Source of the DNA: an uncultured Clostridium sp.
GTDB taxonomy: Bacteria; Bacillota; Clostridia; Peptostreptococcales; Peptostreptococcaceae
DNA: 7,739 bases
Reading direction: 5' to 3'
Assembly: GCA_900539645.1 (NCBI GenBank)
Contig: UQCY01000089.1
Location: 1 to 7,739, forward strand
Of this stretch, positions 6,706 to 7,739 are shown piece after piece (positions within the stretch are counted from its first letter, which is position 1; every line of letters starts with the position of its first letter). Below the pieces are notes generated by a model. It had not been told where the DNA came from. It made no database searches and worked only from the letters and a program-made list of their open reading frames with translations. Position numbers and translations under genes: made by a program.

Positions 6706-6725
6706 AAAAATCATCTCCACATTAA

Positions 6726-7466
6726 TTAAAATCTAATTGCATTCATTGAAATACTCATAACAACAAAAACAATTCCTATTACTCTAATCATAAATACAAT
6801 AGTGTATTCTATTATGCCTTCACTAAATTTCTTTTTAAGTCTAAAAATTTCCTCTGGATACACAAAAAGTATTACACCTATAAAAGTCATCGCTAATGGT
6901 ATAATAACTATATTTTGAGTATTCATCATATTCATTTCTCTAGAATGATACATTATCGCTGATTCTATAAATCTATACTCAAATGGAACCTTACTATCGT
7001 ATTTAAAATTGTATTCTAGTTCGCCACTTTCTTTTGAAATAGAAACAGCTGATTTTAAAAGTTCATTGTGTAATTTATCATCCATTACGAACTTATTTCC
7101 ATTAAATAATTTCATAACAACTGTATTCTTAGAGTCATTTGTACTTATATATGTAGCTACTTGTTTTCCATCTTTTTTTAATTCATAGTCACTATTATAT
7201 CTACCTGTTAAGTACATCTCCTCATTTTCCATTTCATCTACAACTTTTCTGGTTTCAGTTAGTTCATAAATTGTCCCATCCTCACATTTTATCCTAGATG
7301 TATTATCCTGAGTTCCCATATATCTATACATTTTTCCATCTATTGAAAAAGATTCATAAGAAATATACTCTCTACTTATAAAGAATATATTTAACATTAC
7401 TGTAACAAGCATTATTATAGAAAATACCTTTTCTTTCCCTATTTTTCTCAAAACCTTCTCTAGCAT
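6726..7466 (-). CDS. Membrane protein of unknown function, one N-terminal and two C-terminal helices
   Basis: I do not recognise a family for this 246-residue protein. A basic N-terminus (MLEKVLRKIGKEK) is followed by a hydrophobic helix at about 14-30. Then comes a polar, Lys/Glu/Asp/Asn-rich region of about 150 residues (32-183), and two further helices at about 185-203 and 222-241 joined by a basic loop (RLKKKF). The positive-inside rule puts the N-terminus and the short basic loop in the cytoplasm and the 150-residue region outside. This region has beta-type alternation (GKMYRYMG, DGTIYELTE, GKQVATYIS, GNKFVMDD), which could be a small substrate- or wall-facing domain. No catalytic motif or lipobox is visible. 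The ATG has AGGAG 7 bases upstream. It lies 32 bases after the PHP gene and 20 bases before the preferred thioesterase start, so it is co-transcribed with both. Confidence 0.85.
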   Translation of the reverse strand: MLEKVLRKIGKEKVFSIIMLVTVMLNIFFISREYISYESFSIDGKMYRYMGTQDNTSRIKCEDGTIYELTETRKVVDEMENEEMYLTGRYNSDYELKKDGKQVATYISTNDSKNTVVMKLFNGNKFVMDDKLHNELLKSAVSISKESGELEYNFKYDSKVPFEYRFIESAIMYHSREMNMMNTQNIVIIPLAMTFIGVILFVYPEEIFRLKKKFSEGIIEYTIVFMIRVIGIVFVVMSISMNAIRF

Positions 7467-7498
7467 TATTTCACTCCTGCACCACTAAATATCACTAT

Positions 7499-7739
7499 CT
7501 AAAAGTCTATTCCAAAAAATTCCACAATCTGATCTTCCCAATAATTTATAACTAATTCTTCTGGGAATTCTAATTCATTTATCAGTTTCTCACAGTTTTC
7601 AAATTTTCCAATTGAGTAACAGATATGTGAGTCTGATCCAAATATAACTCTTGCATTATATTTTTTGCAGTACTCAAACATTTCTGCATAGTTTTTATTC
7701 GCTCCTTTTCTAGAGCTAGTTGGATTTAATGATGTATTA
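7499..7739 (-). CDS. PHP-domain phosphoesterase (YcdX/histidinol-phosphatase-like), C-terminal 79 residues
   Basis: The frame is open to the right edge, so the beginning is outside the window. The visible end reads EINTS-like NTSLNPTSSRKGANKNY, then YCKKYNARVIFGSDSH, then an acidic C-terminus ending at TAG 7501-7499. GSDSH is the last metal-binding motif of PHP-domain phosphoesterases (Asp and His ligands), and the NxSLNP...RKG segment before it matches the YcdX-like phosphatase subgroup. These enzymes hydrolyse phosphomonoesters at a multinuclear metal centre in the cytoplasm; the actual substrate is unknown. An internal ATG at 7681 could be mistaken for the start, but family sequence continues upstream of it without a break. 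It is the first visible gene of the minus-strand operon. Confidence 0.8.
   Translation of the reverse strand, partial: NTSLNPTSSRKGANKNYAEMFEYCKKYNARVIFGSDSHICYSIGKFENCEKLINELEFPEELVINYWEDQIVEFFGIDF

Noticed and set aside
1..7739. CRISPR array, insertion sequence, phage or defence genes, tRNA or rRNA
   Set aside because: No regularly spaced repeats, transposase or integrase motifs, or tRNA-like cloverleaf were seen in either strand; nearly all the DNA is taken up by recognised genes.

Overview
The window is mostly an AT-rich (roughly 30% GC by eye), AGA/ATA-rich chromosomal stretch typical of a low-GC anaerobic Firmicute. The proteins read most like Peptostreptococcaceae (Clostridioides relatives); this is a judgement from protein style and gene order, not a database result. 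The first ~345 bases are different. They are near 50% GC, use CTG/GGC/CGT/ACC codons, and carry the end of ribBA and the start of ribH from a riboflavin operon on the + strand. At bases 323-346 ribH stops being ribH and, on the other strand, a TtcA-like tRNA thiolase gene begins to make sense. Both genes are broken at the same ~24-base shared string, so the most economical reading is a chimeric join of two genomes, probably during assembly.

From about 323 to the right edge every gene is on the minus strand. In transcription order, from the right edge, these are: the C-terminal end of a PHP-domain phosphoesterase (7739-7499); a three-helix membrane protein of unknown function (7466-6726); a PaaI-type hotdog thioesterase (6705-6169); the YgiQ-family radical SAM protein (6157-4151); a YbaK-type aminoacyl-tRNA deacylase (4111-3626); fumarase class I alpha subunit (3559-2720); and a single reading frame joining the fumarase beta subunit to malic enzyme (2707-989). 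A strong Rho-independent terminator follows at 958-911. Gaps within this run are 66 bases or less, with no terminator inside, so it looks like one operon or a series of overlapping transcripts whose main promoter lies outside the window. After the terminator, a short AT-rich spacer leads to the truncated ttcA-like gene.

The metabolic core is fumarase alpha + (fumarase beta::malic enzyme). Together these convert fumarate to malate and malate to pyruvate + CO2 with reduction of NAD(P). The fusion is the most interesting item. Its domain boundary holds an internal Shine-Dalgarno-like stretch, a run of seven A's and an ATG. Removing a single A would recreate two separate genes overlapping by ATGA. 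The locus is therefore a fresh fusion, a slippage-controlled switch between fused and separate proteins, or a one-base sequence error. The remaining genes are housekeeping or poorly understood and have no obvious metabolic link to fumarase.
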